From: CAZROT01 sp964601895
Lineage (GTDB): Bacteria > Pseudomonadota > Gammaproteobacteria > Enterobacterales > Enterobacteriaceae
DNA: 64,000 bases
Assembly: GCA_964601895.1 (NCBI GenBank)
Contig: CAZROT010000009.1
Span: forward strand, 7,170 to 71,169
Direction: 5' to 3'
The notes under the pieces are model-generated. The model did not search any database. It was not told the DNA's origin and saw nothing but the letters and a program-made list of their open reading frames with translations. Made by a program: the position numbers and the translations under genes. This document shows, piece by piece, positions 35,681 to 44,018 of this stretch. How positions within the stretch are numbered: position 1 is the stretch's first letter; every line of letters starts with the position of its first letter.

Positions 35681-37567
35681 ATGAAATTGATTTTTTTTAT
35701 TTATTTCCTGTTGCTCTCTTTTGACGGTTTATGTAATCAACAGCCAGTCGGCTGGAAGCTGTCTGCTGAAAGAATGAATGTTGACCGGTATGTTCTTATA
35801 CTGGAAGCAGAGATAGTAGAAGGATGGAATGTGTATGCTGAAGCAGACAAGGAACTGGGACTGGAAGATATTCAATTGCAATGGCAACATACAGGAGTTA
35901 CAGCAGCGAAGCGTAGTCAAATCTCTACTGTATTTGATTGTGCCGATCCATTGTTTGGAAATAAAGAATTAAAAGTTTACCGGGATCATATTGTTATTCA
36001 TCAGGAGATCCAAATAAAAGGTCTCATTCCATCAAAAATATCTGTTACGATCACTGGCTTTGCTTCCCGGAAAGATGAGTTTTTGCCACTAACAAAAACA
36101 ATGGAAGTAACATTAGAAGGTGGAAAAGATACTGTAAAAACCAAAAACTTTACTGTTGATTTGAATAATCCTGTTGCCCGTTGCGGTGATCAAACAGGTG
36201 TTGGACAAAAAGGATTGTGGTCTGTATTCGGCAAAGGCTTTTTGGGAGGGCTGCTGGCACTTCTGATGCCGTGTATATTTCCCATGTTGCCGGTAACAGT
36301 TTCCTTTTTTATAAACAGGGCAAACAGCCGACAACAAGCCATCCGGCATGGCGTGTTGTATGGCAGCTTTATAGTTTTGATTTACCTGGCTACCAGTCTT
36401 CCTTTTCATGTTGTGGGTAAAGTGAACCCACAACTCTTTAACATCATTGCTACAGATAAGTGGGTAAACCTCGCATTTTTTTTTGTGTTCTTATTGTTCG
36501 CCATGTCGTTGTTTGGACTATTTGAATTAAAGTTACCAGGTGCAAATAAAGCCGGTCGAAAGAGCGATGTTGCGAGCAGTGCGGGGATTTTTTTTATGGC
36601 ACTTACACTTGCCATCGTATCCTTCTCCTGTACCGGGCCGATACTTGGTTTTTTGCTGGTCAATTCTATCAGTGAAACAAACGGAGCCTGGGCGTTAACC
36701 ACAGGCATGGCAGGATTTGGGCTAGCATTGGCTTTGCCCTTCGGACTATTCGCCATATTTCCGCAATGGATGAAGAAACTCCCGAAAAGCGGCGGCTGGA
36801 TGGAAACGCTTAAAAAGTCATTGGCGTTTGTTGAACTGGCATTGGCCTTAAAGTTTCTAAGCAATGCTGATCTGGTAGAACATTGGGGGTTGCTGAAGCG
36901 GGAAATTTTTATAGCGATCTGGCTACTCATTACCATAACACTGGCATTATACCTATTGGATATAAAATGGCTGCTTCGTTATGGTAAGTTTAATATTACT
37001 AATGGACGACTTTTATCCGGAATATTGGTTTTATTGTTTGCGGCTTACCTCATCCCGGGACTTACACAAGGCAAACATGCTAATTTAAAATGGGTCAGCG
37101 GTTTTCCACCCCCGCTCTCGTACAGTGTATATGGAAAAGATAATGTACATGGAAAAGGACTGGAGCCGGATGTGGTGAATGATTATGATAAAGCTATTGC
37201 ACTTGCTAAAGAAGCTGGAAAACCTTTACTCATTGATTTTACCGGGTGGGCTTGTGTGAATTGCCGGAAGATGGAAGAGAATGTATGGACAAAGCCAGCT
37301 ATACAGAACCTGATCGAATCAAAATTTGTGTTAGTGTCTTTATATGTTGATGATCGTTCTGAACTGGAGGATGGAAGTACCGTAGGTAATAAATGGGCAG
37401 CGTTCCAGTCAAAATATTTTGGTTCAGCCTCACAGCCGCAGTATGTGATATTATCACCTGATGAACAGTTATTGAATCACCCGGTAGGATATACAGCCGC
37501 ATCCGATTATGAGGCATGGCTGGAATGTGGAGCTGAAGCCTTTCAAAAAATACAAACTACACAATGA
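35681..37567 (+). CDS. DsbD-type thiol:disulfide interchange protein
   Basis: A 628-residue protein with three parts. The N-terminal domain (~1-170) precedes eight or so membrane segments beginning at LLALLMPCIFPMLPVTVSFF and including SCTGPILGFLL (the two conserved Cys of the transmembrane domain). The C-terminal thioredoxin domain has the WACVNCRKME active site (Cys pair near residue 525). It moves electrons from cytoplasmic thioredoxin across the membrane. In this operon the likely acceptors are the two TlpA proteins. Its N-terminal domain looks degenerate, having lost the expected C-terminal Cys pair, which could explain the extra free alpha domain just upstream. Confidence 0.92.
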   Translation: MKLIFFIYFLLLSFDGLCNQQPVGWKLSAERMNVDRYVLILEAEIVEGWNVYAEADKELGLEDIQLQWQHTGVTAAKRSQISTVFDCADPLFGNKELKVYRDHIVIHQEIQIKGLIPSKISVTITGFASRKDEFLPLTKTMEVTLEGGKDTVKTKNFTVDLNNPVARCGDQTGVGQKGLWSVFGKGFLGGLLALLMPCIFPMLPVTVSFFINRANSRQQAIRHGVLYGSFIVLIYLATSLPFHVVGKVNPQLFNIIATDKWVNLAFFFVFLLFAMSLFGLFELKLPGANKAGRKSDVASSAGIFFMALTLAIVSFSCTGPILGFLLVNSISETNGAWALTTGMAGFGLALALPFGLFAIFPQWMKKLPKSGGWMETLKKSLAFVELALALKFLSNADLVEHWGLLKREIFIAIWLLITITLALYLLDIKWLLRYGKFNITNGRLLSGILVLLFAAYLIPGLTQGKHANLKWVSGFPPPLSYSVYGKDNVHGKGLEPDVVNDYDKAIALAKEAGKPLLIDFTGWACVNCRKMEENVWTKPAIQNLIESKFVLVSLYVDDRSELEDGSTVGNKWAAFQSKYFGSASQPQYVILSPDEQLLNHPVGYTAASDYEAWLECGAEAFQKIQTTQ

Positions 37568-38475
37568 AACCAAATCTTTCTAGTCAATTAAGCGGAACTG
37601 GTGTCGCCCTCGTTACCCCATTTACCAAATCCGGTGATGTTGACTATACTGCGCTTGCCAATCATGTTGAATTTGTAATTGAGGGTGGTGTGGATTACCT
37701 CGTTGTCCTGGGAACCACCGGTGAAACTCCTGTGTTAAGTCTGGAAGAAAAGACAACCATTATCTCGCATTGCAGGGATATAAATGCAGGACGTGTGCCC
37801 ATCGTTGCTGGTATCGGCGGAAATAACACCCATTCAGTCTTAGAGGAGATCAATGTGCTGCCTCTTGAAGGAGTATCAGCGATATTAAGCGCCAGCCCCT
37901 ATTATAATAAACCATCGCAGGAAGGAATATTTCAGCATTATAATGCGGTTGCGGATCTTTCACCTGTACCAGTGCTTTTGTATAATGTTCCTGGTAGGAC
38001 TGGCAGTAATATCACGGCAGAGACAACACTGCGGTTGGCAGAGCATGAAAATATTACAGGCATTAAGGAAGCAAGCGGGAACATGATTCAGTGTATGCAT
38101 ATCCTGGAAAAAAGAACCCCGGATTTTTTAGTATTGTCAGGGGACGATCACCTGACATTGCCTTTAATGGCTCTTGGTATGGATGGGGTAATCAGTGTAG
38201 CCGCCAACTGCTTTCCGAATGAATTTTCATTGATGGTACGGCTTTGCCTTGAGAATGCGTATGACGATGCCTCTATTGCACATTATAAGTTATTGCGGGC
38301 ATTTGACCTGCTATTCGCTGAAAATAATCCCGCTGGTGTTAAGGCATTTTTATCAGAGATAGGGATTGTAGAAAATAAATTGAGGCTGCCTCTGGTGAGT
38401 GTGCAGAAAGGATTGCAAAAGGAAATCAGGCGTTACATAAATTCTGTAAAGGAAATGGATGTAGCCGGGTCATGA
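37564..38475 (+). CDS. dapA: Dihydrodipicolinate synthase-family aldolase
   Basis: A 303-residue class I aldolase. Family motifs are intact: GTTGETPVLS (substrate-binding Thr pair), YYNKPSQEGIFQHY, LYNVPGRTGSN with the catalytic Tyr, and GIKEASGN with the Schiff-base Lys. DapA condenses pyruvate with aspartate semialdehyde in lysine synthesis. The start codon overlaps the dsbD stop (ATGA), so the two are translationally coupled, which is an unexpected pairing. A related aldolase of the family cannot be excluded. It closes the Sus operon. Confidence 0.92.
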   Translation: MKPNLSSQLSGTGVALVTPFTKSGDVDYTALANHVEFVIEGGVDYLVVLGTTGETPVLSLEEKTTIISHCRDINAGRVPIVAGIGGNNTHSVLEEINVLPLEGVSAILSASPYYNKPSQEGIFQHYNAVADLSPVPVLLYNVPGRTGSNITAETTLRLAEHENITGIKEASGNMIQCMHILEKRTPDFLVLSGDDHLTLPLMALGMDGVISVAANCFPNEFSLMVRLCLENAYDDASIAHYKLLRAFDLLFAENNPAGVKAFLSEIGIVENKLRLPLVSVQKGLQKEIRRYINSVKEMDVAGS

Positions 38476-38570
38476 TAGAATTTATCAGTTCTTTCCTTAC
38501 TGTGAAACTATTTGAAGAATATTAACTATTTAACCGCATTTGCGGTGTAATGATGTCTGACTATGATCGA

Positions 38571-38616
38571 AAGGGAAGGCCCGGAAAGGCTGCCTTTACA
38601 GTGTTGGAAAGGCCCC
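38571..38616 (+). terminator. First of three tandem hairpins after dapA
   Basis: AAGGG pairs with CCCTT and an inner GGCC with GGCC, separated by a small internal loop, followed by a short T-run. It is the weakest of the three. Confidence 0.45.
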
Positions 38617-38697
38617 CCTTTTATAAGAGTTTTTCTCATGTGAAGTCCAGTGTCCTACGGAAGGGTTTTCTAATCCATCCTCATACACTTAAAGTAA

Positions 38698-38735
38698 GGG
38701 AGGCCGCAAGGCTAAAGTTGGTCTCCCTCTTTTTT
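38698..38735 (+). terminator. Second tandem hairpin with T-run
   Basis: GGGAGGCC (38698-38705) pairs with GGTCTCCC (38720-38727) with one G-T pair, followed by a T-rich run. It ends a ~120-bp unit that begins with TTTTCTCAT at 38631. Confidence 0.7.
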
Positions 38736-38821
38736 AAAAAGGCAGTATAGTTTTCTCATAAGTCCAGCTCATCAAAATATCTGTAGTCCTGCAGAAATTA
38801 TGAGCAGTTAGTTTTGGTTGC

Positions 38822-38854
38822 GGGGAGGTAAAAAGTAGTGCCTCCCCTTTTTTT
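38822..38854 (+). terminator. Third tandem hairpin with T-run
   Basis: GGGGAGG (38822-38828) pairs with CCTCCCC (38841-38847), followed by seven T. It ends a second ~120-bp unit beginning with TTTTCTCAT at 38751. It lies 19 bp upstream of the rteC start. Confidence 0.8.
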
Positions 38855-38872
38855 AAAAAATTCTTGTTTAAT

Positions 38873-39460
38873 ATGAATATGCCCCTTCCTGACATGTCGT
38901 ATTCGGCATTCCTGGTAAAAGGAATGCAGTTGTATGAGGCCATGCAGAGGGATATTCAGTTATTCCAGAAAAAGGAACTGGAAAGAGAAACTACTATTCA
39001 GGGATGTTTTGACATTACGCACAACTACCGATCAAAGTTGAATGATGAAGTGAGTTCGTATTCATTTGAAAATACGGCTGCTGAAGTTTGCTTCTTTAAG
39101 ACAATTAAGCCTCTCTTTAATGCAGAAGCGGAATACCATACCTATTGCTATCATGCGGAAATATTCTTAAAGACGGTTGAAGATAGTGACCCGATGGAGG
39201 CAGAGCTTTTTTATCGCCGCCAACTGCAGCGCATGGAAAAATTCAGCCGGGATCATAGGGAATTATATGAATACCTGATGGCAGACAGGATTGATAGAGA
39301 TACAGAGTGGTTCACCCGTTTGGCGGATAACCCGGCTTCAAGTTTTTATGATAAACAGGTAGGAACCTGGCTAGCTATACGCCGTTACGAAGAAATCGTA
39401 CAGGATAAATTACAAAAGCTGGCTGCAGTCTCAGACCTTAAAAAGAAAAATGAAGAATGA
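38873..39460 (+). CDS. rteC: RteC-family protein
   Basis: A 195-residue protein with the RteC signature FKTIKPLFNAEAEYHTYCYHAEIF in its central part (read in pieces: FFKTIKPLFNAE, then YHTYCYHAEIF). In Bacteroides CTnDOT, RteC activates excision genes. No RteA/RteB pair is visible here. The start is the ATG at 38873; an upstream TTG is less likely because it lies close to the terminator. Its stop overlaps the start of the next gene (ATGA). Confidence 0.85.
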   Translation: MNMPLPDMSYSAFLVKGMQLYEAMQRDIQLFQKKELERETTIQGCFDITHNYRSKLNDEVSSYSFENTAAEVCFFKTIKPLFNAEAEYHTYCYHAEIFLKTVEDSDPMEAELFYRRQLQRMEKFSRDHRELYEYLMADRIDRDTEWFTRLADNPASSFYDKQVGTWLAIRRYEEIVQDKLQKLAAVSDLKKKNEE

Positions 39461-39723
39461 ACCCATTGACCATAGAAATAGTGCAAAAGCCCTGTGCTTT
39501 TGTTATGCAAATAACAGGTGTGGCGGAGACGTTGAAGAAACTGGCGATGTTCTTTCAGGACAGGCATATCGTTCTGGACAGTATGCAAATGCACCGCTAC
39601 CGGGATGGGGATGCCATGATCATTGTTCACTGCAAATTGGAAAAAGACCGGATATACCGAACCGTTGAATTGTTGGAGAAATTGCCCGGCGTAGTGACGC
39701 TGGAACGCATGGAAGGCAAGTAA
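39457..39723 (+). CDS. Small ACT-like domain protein
   Basis: An 88-residue alpha/beta protein resembling the ACT fold found in acetolactate synthase regulatory subunits: beta strand, helix with TLKKLAMFFQDRHIVLDSM, strands MQMHRYRDG and AMIIVHCKL, helix. ACT domains bind small ligands such as amino acids. It is coupled to rteC by a 4-bp overlap, so it may tune RteC or ICE activation in response to a metabolite; this is inference. Confidence 0.6.
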   Translation: MNPLTIEIVQKPCAFVMQITGVAETLKKLAMFFQDRHIVLDSMQMHRYRDGDAMIIVHCKLEKDRIYRTVELLEKLPGVVTLERMEGK

Positions 39724-39758
39724 ACCATACTATAAACCACCTGTGAAAGTTCTTTGAT

Positions 39759-40991
39759 TTAAGGATTGGGTAAACCAAATGTTTGAAATGTAATACCGGT
39801 TTCCACCGGGTAAATTTCTTTACCTGAAATCGTGTTTAGTATAACTGCATTCCGGTAAGGGCCTAGACTGAGATCAGCCGCATTAAAGCCATGCGTGGCT
39901 TGTTCACCGTTCTGGACAAAGATTGTGTTATTCCTATCAATGGAATAATTACAATTCGTTTTTTTACTGAGTAAATGACGTACCGGGTGAAGAAAGTCCG
40001 GCTTCGCTGTTTTGTAGCCGGTGGCCAGGATCACGGCACTGCTTGCATGTATAAACTCCTTTTGCAGTTCCCGGTGCTGAAACTGTAAATTAAACTCGCC
40101 CTCGATGCCTGTCAGTTCACAGTTAGTATGCAGGTGTATGTTTCCAGACCTGTTATCATCTAAAGCTGCATAAATCGCTTCTATCAGGGAGTGATTGATC
40201 CCTTTGTATAAGCCATCCTGCTGCCTGCTTACTTCTCTACGGATATTTTCCGGCAGGGAATAAAAATGAGCAATATAATCCGGCGTACTCATTTCCAGTG
40301 TCAACTTTGAATAGTCCATTGGGAAAAAACGGGCGGAACGGGTGAACCAGTACAATTCACCCTGATAAGTTTGCATCAGGTCGTAGAGTATTTCAGCGGC
40401 ACTCTGGCCGCTGCCAATAATGGTAATTCTTTTCTGCTTCAGGAGTTCTTGCTTCCGATATAAATATTTCGCTGAATGAAGCAGCAAGGGATGCTGGAGG
40501 TTTTCAGCAAAGGAGGGCATGAAAGGAACGCTGCCAATACCTATGACGAGATTTTTTGCATGGTACGTGCCGTTGCTCGTCTTTACCTCGTAAAACTTGC
40601 TGCTTTCGTTATAATGAACCGCTTCGCATTTGCAGTTGAACCGGAGGGATGGTAATTGTGCCGCCACCCACCGGCAGTAATCATTATACGTGCTTCGTTT
40701 AATGTAGAAATCTTCACGGATACCAAAACGAAACATTTTTGCATGGGCTTTCAGGTAATTCATGAAACTAAACCGGCTGCAGGGATCGGCCAGTGTTACC
40801 AGGTCGGCATAAAAAGGGACTTGCAGTTTTGTGCCCGGTATCATCATTCCCGGATGCCAATTAAATTCATTGTTTTTCTCAATGAAAAGGCAATCCAGTT
40901 TTGGTATGGAGTGGCATAATGCGGCCATGCCCAAATTAAAGGGGCCGATGCCGATACCAGCGATATCATAGATCTTATTTGCGGCGGGCAT
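39759..40991 (-). CDS. Lysine/ornithine N-monooxygenase (IucD/SidA family)
   Basis: A 410-residue flavoprotein. The FAD motif GIGIGPFNLG lies at residues 12-21, MIPGTKLQVPFYADLVTLADP marks the family, and the NADPH motif IIGSGQSAAE is near 190. A late ATGYK motif is present. The enzyme hydroxylates the side-chain amine of lysine or ornithine, the first step of hydroxamate siderophore synthesis. It overlaps the membrane acyltransferase gene by 17 bp in a three-gene operon with a GNAT acetylase. No IucA/IucC-type synthetase is nearby. Confidence 0.9.
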   Translation of the reverse strand: MPAANKIYDIAGIGIGPFNLGMAALCHSIPKLDCLFIEKNNEFNWHPGMMIPGTKLQVPFYADLVTLADPCSRFSFMNYLKAHAKMFRFGIREDFYIKRSTYNDYCRWVAAQLPSLRFNCKCEAVHYNESSKFYEVKTSNGTYHAKNLVIGIGSVPFMPSFAENLQHPLLLHSAKYLYRKQELLKQKRITIIGSGQSAAEILYDLMQTYQGELYWFTRSARFFPMDYSKLTLEMSTPDYIAHFYSLPENIRREVSRQQDGLYKGINHSLIEAIYAALDDNRSGNIHLHTNCELTGIEGEFNLQFQHRELQKEFIHASSAVILATGYKTAKPDFLHPVRHLLSKKTNCNYSIDRNNTIFVQNGEQATHGFNAADLSLGPYRNAVILNTISGKEIYPVETGITFQTFGLPNP

Positions 40992-42009
40992 AGGTCAATA
41001 AAAAAGTGAATACAAGTGTTGCAGTGGTGATGCCAGCCATCCAGCAAAAGGTCGCTGTGAAATCCAGTTGCAGATAACCTGTGATCGACAGGCACCAGCA
41101 TATCATGATCCATTGCAGGATATAAATGGCCGTGATGTTCTTGCTGCAAAAAGTCAGCAGTTTGAAAAATGGATTATCAGGGATTTTTTTATTCAGCCAT
41201 TGAAAGAGCATCAGCCATGTCCATACAAATCCCAAATGAAAGATGGTATCAGCCGGTGCAGTCCGGTAAAAAGGCAACCAATCTTTTTGCGGCATTGTTG
41301 GCGGAAAGTATAGGGAAATAGCTATCAGCAAAAAGCCTGTGTAACCTGCTATGCGTATTACTTTAGTGACGTTAAAACGTTTCAAAAAATATCCCAGCGA
41401 TAAACCGGCCAGCGGATAGAAAAGCCAGGGAAAGACAGGAAAGAAAGTCTCAGGCGGATGGCCATTGAAAAGAATGAGTACGTGGTCTATTGGAGCATTA
41501 CCCGTTTTATAATCCCATACATAGGGCGATAACAGCATGATGACTATGGCGAGTAACAGTGACCAGTATTGATAATGTTTCAGGCGATAAACGAGGTATG
41601 TCAATGGGAAAGCAATGGCCGCAAAATGAAGGACGTCGCCAATGTAAAAGAAAAAGAAAGAGGAGGAATAATCATTGGATAAGCTCAAATCATTTAACAG
41701 GTTATCCGGCAGCCATCCCATATATAAGGGAATGATGAATTTGAAAATATTCAGGGCATAGGCGGCGATTAGTAACATACAAGTTCTTTGGATTATATAT
41801 ACTGAAGTAAGGCGTGATGAAAAGGCGAAACCTATGCCCATGATCAGCATGAAGAGTTGTGCGCCGGGACCTTCAGCGATAAAGGCCAGTATATCGCCTA
41901 ATAATGATTCCTGCACTCCCGCTTGGCTGTACAGCATCACTACATGAATGGAGGGCATGATGAGTACGGTAAAGCCTCTTGCGAGGTCAAGCGATGTTAT
42001 TCTTTGCAT
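40975..42009 (-). CDS. Membrane acyltransferase-like protein (DUF1624/HGSNAT type)
   Basis: A 344-residue polytopic membrane protein with about eight to ten membrane segments. The N-terminus MQRITSLDLARGFTVLIMPS and the GPGAQLFMLIMGIGFAFS stretch match heparan-alpha-glucosaminide N-acetyltransferase-like proteins. Its role next to siderophore tailoring genes is not known; acyl transfer across the membrane or export are possibilities. The gene overlaps both neighbours, so the operon is translationally coupled. Confidence 0.75.
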   Translation of the reverse strand: MQRITSLDLARGFTVLIMPSIHVVMLYSQAGVQESLLGDILAFIAEGPGAQLFMLIMGIGFAFSSRLTSVYIIQRTCMLLIAAYALNIFKFIIPLYMGWLPDNLLNDLSLSNDYSSSFFFFYIGDVLHFAAIAFPLTYLVYRLKHYQYWSLLLAIVIMLLSPYVWDYKTGNAPIDHVLILFNGHPPETFFPVFPWLFYPLAGLSLGYFLKRFNVTKVIRIAGYTGFLLIAISLYFPPTMPQKDWLPFYRTAPADTIFHLGFVWTWLMLFQWLNKKIPDNPFFKLLTFCSKNITAIYILQWIMICWCLSITGYLQLDFTATFCWMAGITTATLVFTFLLTYARRK

Positions 42010-42601
42010 GGAACTCGTCTTTAGTGATGGAATAGAGGTTGGCGGTTTTGTAAGAGAGCTGGATTGTTTTCAATAGTTGAAAGCCGGATCTTTTCGCAGC
42101 GATGTTGGCTGCTGTATTGCGGTGATCCGGTTCACCGTATAATGTTTCCGCTGCACCAAATGAAAAGTAGAATTTGATAAAGGCTTTGAGCATGGCTTCC
42201 GTCAATCCCTTTTGTAATTGCCTGGGCGGACACATGAGTATATGCAGGCCGCAGTTGCCGGGAGCTGGCTGGACATGCTCTTTTAATTCGTCGGTTGCTA
42301 CCTGGTAGCAATCAATCTGGCAAACGATCTTATTGTTGAGCAAGCCGACGAAAGAATGTGCGGAAGGATTCTTTAATAACGTGTTGTAGGTTTTGTGCAA
42401 TAATTTTTTATCAATATTCATTTGCCAGTAACGGCGGGTGTAGGGCTGGTTAACCCAGTCGTGGATCGTGTCAATATCAGTAGTTAAGCATAATGAACGG
42501 AGTGAAATTATTCCGTTAAGGTCTTTGTCCCGTAGCAAGAACAGAGTTTCATTTTTCTGCATTCCCGTAAGGGGTTTGCAAAACAGCGAAGATTGATTCA
42601 T
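41987..42601 (-). CDS. GNAT acetyltransferase of siderophore type (IucB/AlcB-like)
   Basis: A 204-residue GNAT-fold protein. HDWVNQPYTRRYWQMN (about 60-75) and GLHILMCPPRQLQKGLTEAML (acetyl-CoA-binding region, read in pieces) fit the acetyltransferases that modify N-hydroxylysine in aerobactin-like pathways. GEPDHRNTAANIAAKRSGF is the GNAT C-terminal motif. With the monooxygenase two genes downstream it would give N6-acetyl-N6-hydroxylysine or a similar hydroxamate. It is the first gene of the operon. Confidence 0.85.
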   Translation of the reverse strand: MNQSSLFCKPLTGMQKNETLFLLRDKDLNGIISLRSLCLTTDIDTIHDWVNQPYTRRYWQMNIDKKLLHKTYNTLLKNPSAHSFVGLLNNKIVCQIDCYQVATDELKEHVQPAPGNCGLHILMCPPRQLQKGLTEAMLKAFIKFYFSFGAAETLYGEPDHRNTAANIAAKRSGFQLLKTIQLSYKTANLYSITKDEFHAKNNIA

Positions 42602-42703
42602 AGTAGTTGGTTTTGGTTATGATCTGATTGTGACGCAAACTATCCAGGCGCAGCCGGGATTTGTTATGCCAGAACTTTTAATAATTATGGTAAATCCACC
42701 AAT

Positions 42704-43702
42704 ATGAATTATGAGATCACTATCGAGGGAGGCGGTGATATTGTTGTTTATAAGGACATGCCCGAGGAACTCTCCCGGTTATCCAAACTGCCAGCTTCCT
42801 CCTATACGTTGAAAGGTGATTGGGGTAAAGCGAATTTTCTGCATTACACAGGAAAGGGATTTACCATTTCTTTCAATGAGTACAGGATGGCAAAGCGAAC
42901 CATTCTGAAAGGACGTTCATCGGAAACGATCATCGAACTGCATATTGCACTCGGTCATCCGTTGCAGGGAACCTGGGATGGCATCATCCAGCCTTCACTT
43001 TCCCGCCGTCAATTCAACCTGCGCCATACCGAATCTGTCAGCACGAGAGTCATCTTTGAGGCCGACAAATTATATGACAGCTTTGATATTTATTTTGAAA
43101 AGGGCTATCTCATCCAGATGGCTTCTGACTTTCCGTTGCTGGCGCAATTCCTGGAAAAGGTCGAACGCAAAGATGCGGCCAGTTTATCTGCTGTTAATTA
43201 CTACTGTAATAAAGAAATGCTCTCGGCCATAAACTTCATTGAGAATAATGTGTATAATGCCCGTTCTCAAAAATGGCTGGTAGAAAATAAAGTAAAAGAG
43301 ATCCTGCTGGCCGCATTGGAAATCACCGAAGAAATTCCACCTCGTAAGGAAATCAAAATTTACCCGCATGAAGAAGAAGCACTCATTGCCTTAAAGGCTT
43401 CAATGACAGACCTGCTCGACGATACTCCATCGCTTGAATCATTTTGCCGGCAATGCGGTATGAGTGAGAACCGGCTTACGAATGGTTTCAGGCAACTCTT
43501 CGGTATTACGCCACATGAACACCACATCGCTATGCGGATGGAAGAAGCTAAACGGTTATTACTGGAAACAGACGATCCGGTCAGCAAAATTGCCTACAAA
43601 GTCGGCTATCATTGGGTTTCCAATTTTTCAATTGAGTTCAAAAGAGTAACAGGATTTCAGCCGGGCGTATTCCGCCGTCTTGGAAAGAAGCCGAAGAACT
43701 AA
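42704..43702 (+). CDS. AraC-family regulator (PchR-like)
   Basis: A 332-residue protein with an N-terminal ligand-binding region and a C-terminal AraC double helix-turn-helix: SLESFCRQCGMSENRLTNGF and DPVSKIAYKVGYHWVSNFSI, followed by FKRVTGFQPGVFRR. Regulators of this kind (PchR, YbtA) respond to siderophores. It is divergent from the siderophore operon across a 102-bp gap, which fits control of that operon. It meets the small gene at 43699 tail to tail. Confidence 0.9.
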   Translation: MNYEITIEGGGDIVVYKDMPEELSRLSKLPASSYTLKGDWGKANFLHYTGKGFTISFNEYRMAKRTILKGRSSETIIELHIALGHPLQGTWDGIIQPSLSRRQFNLRHTESVSTRVIFEADKLYDSFDIYFEKGYLIQMASDFPLLAQFLEKVERKDAASLSAVNYYCNKEMLSAINFIENNVYNARSQKWLVENKVKEILLAALEITEEIPPRKEIKIYPHEEEALIALKASMTDLLDDTPSLESFCRQCGMSENRLTNGFRQLFGITPHEHHIAMRMEEAKRLLLETDDPVSKIAYKVGYHWVSNFSIEFKRVTGFQPGVFRRLGKKPKN

Positions 43703-43935
43703 TCCGCCGTCCTTTCCTGCTGTAATGAAAGCGTCTTTTCAAGCAGGTACACCCCCCGGTGGTGATGGTTGTAAATGACGGAAAGCGATTTTCCCATAAT
43801 ACCGGCAATAACCTTCAACGGCTGCCCGTACCTGTAATGCAGGTGCAGCACCAGCGCTGTTTCCAATGGAATCCCACTTGTTTTTTCCCAAAAAAGCCGG
43901 TTATATAATTCTTCACCTGACTGACGGGTTTTCAT
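43699..43935 (-). CDS. Small sigma-region-4-like helix-turn-helix protein
   Basis: A 78-residue protein from the ATG at 43935 (a TTG at 43962 would add nine residues). LHYRYGQPLKVIAGIMGKSLSVIY resembles a sigma-70 region 4 helix-turn-helix (read as LHYRYGQPLKVIAG, then IMGKSLSVIY). It lacks region 2, so it would act as a regulator, not as a sigma factor. Its 3' end overlaps the AraC gene by 4 bp. A 20-bp palindrome lies just upstream. Confidence 0.6.
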   Translation of the reverse strand: MKTRQSGEELYNRLFWEKTSGIPLETALVLHLHYRYGQPLKVIAGIMGKSLSVIYNHHHRGVYLLEKTLSLQQERTAD

Positions 43936-43964
43936 TGTGGTATTTGTGGCCGGTTTTTTCAATT

Positions 43965-43984
43965 TGCATAGTATATTCTATGCA
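43965..43984. promoter_or_regulatory. 20-bp palindrome, likely operator
   Basis: TGCATAG and CTATGCA flank a 6-bp AT core. It lies between the small helix-turn-helix gene (minus) and the Xre-type gene (plus), where a shared operator would control both. Confidence 0.55.
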
Positions 43985-44018
43985 CTAAGATAGCATCTTT
44001 TCTTCTCTTGCGGGTGCT

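Noticed and set aside
36406..36936. 176-codon minus-strand reading inside dsbD
   Set aside because: It is the complement of the DsbD membrane segments, which often leave long open shadows.
38550..38750. 66-codon plus-strand reading between dapA and rteC
   Set aside because: It covers the tandem hairpins and has no protein-like features.
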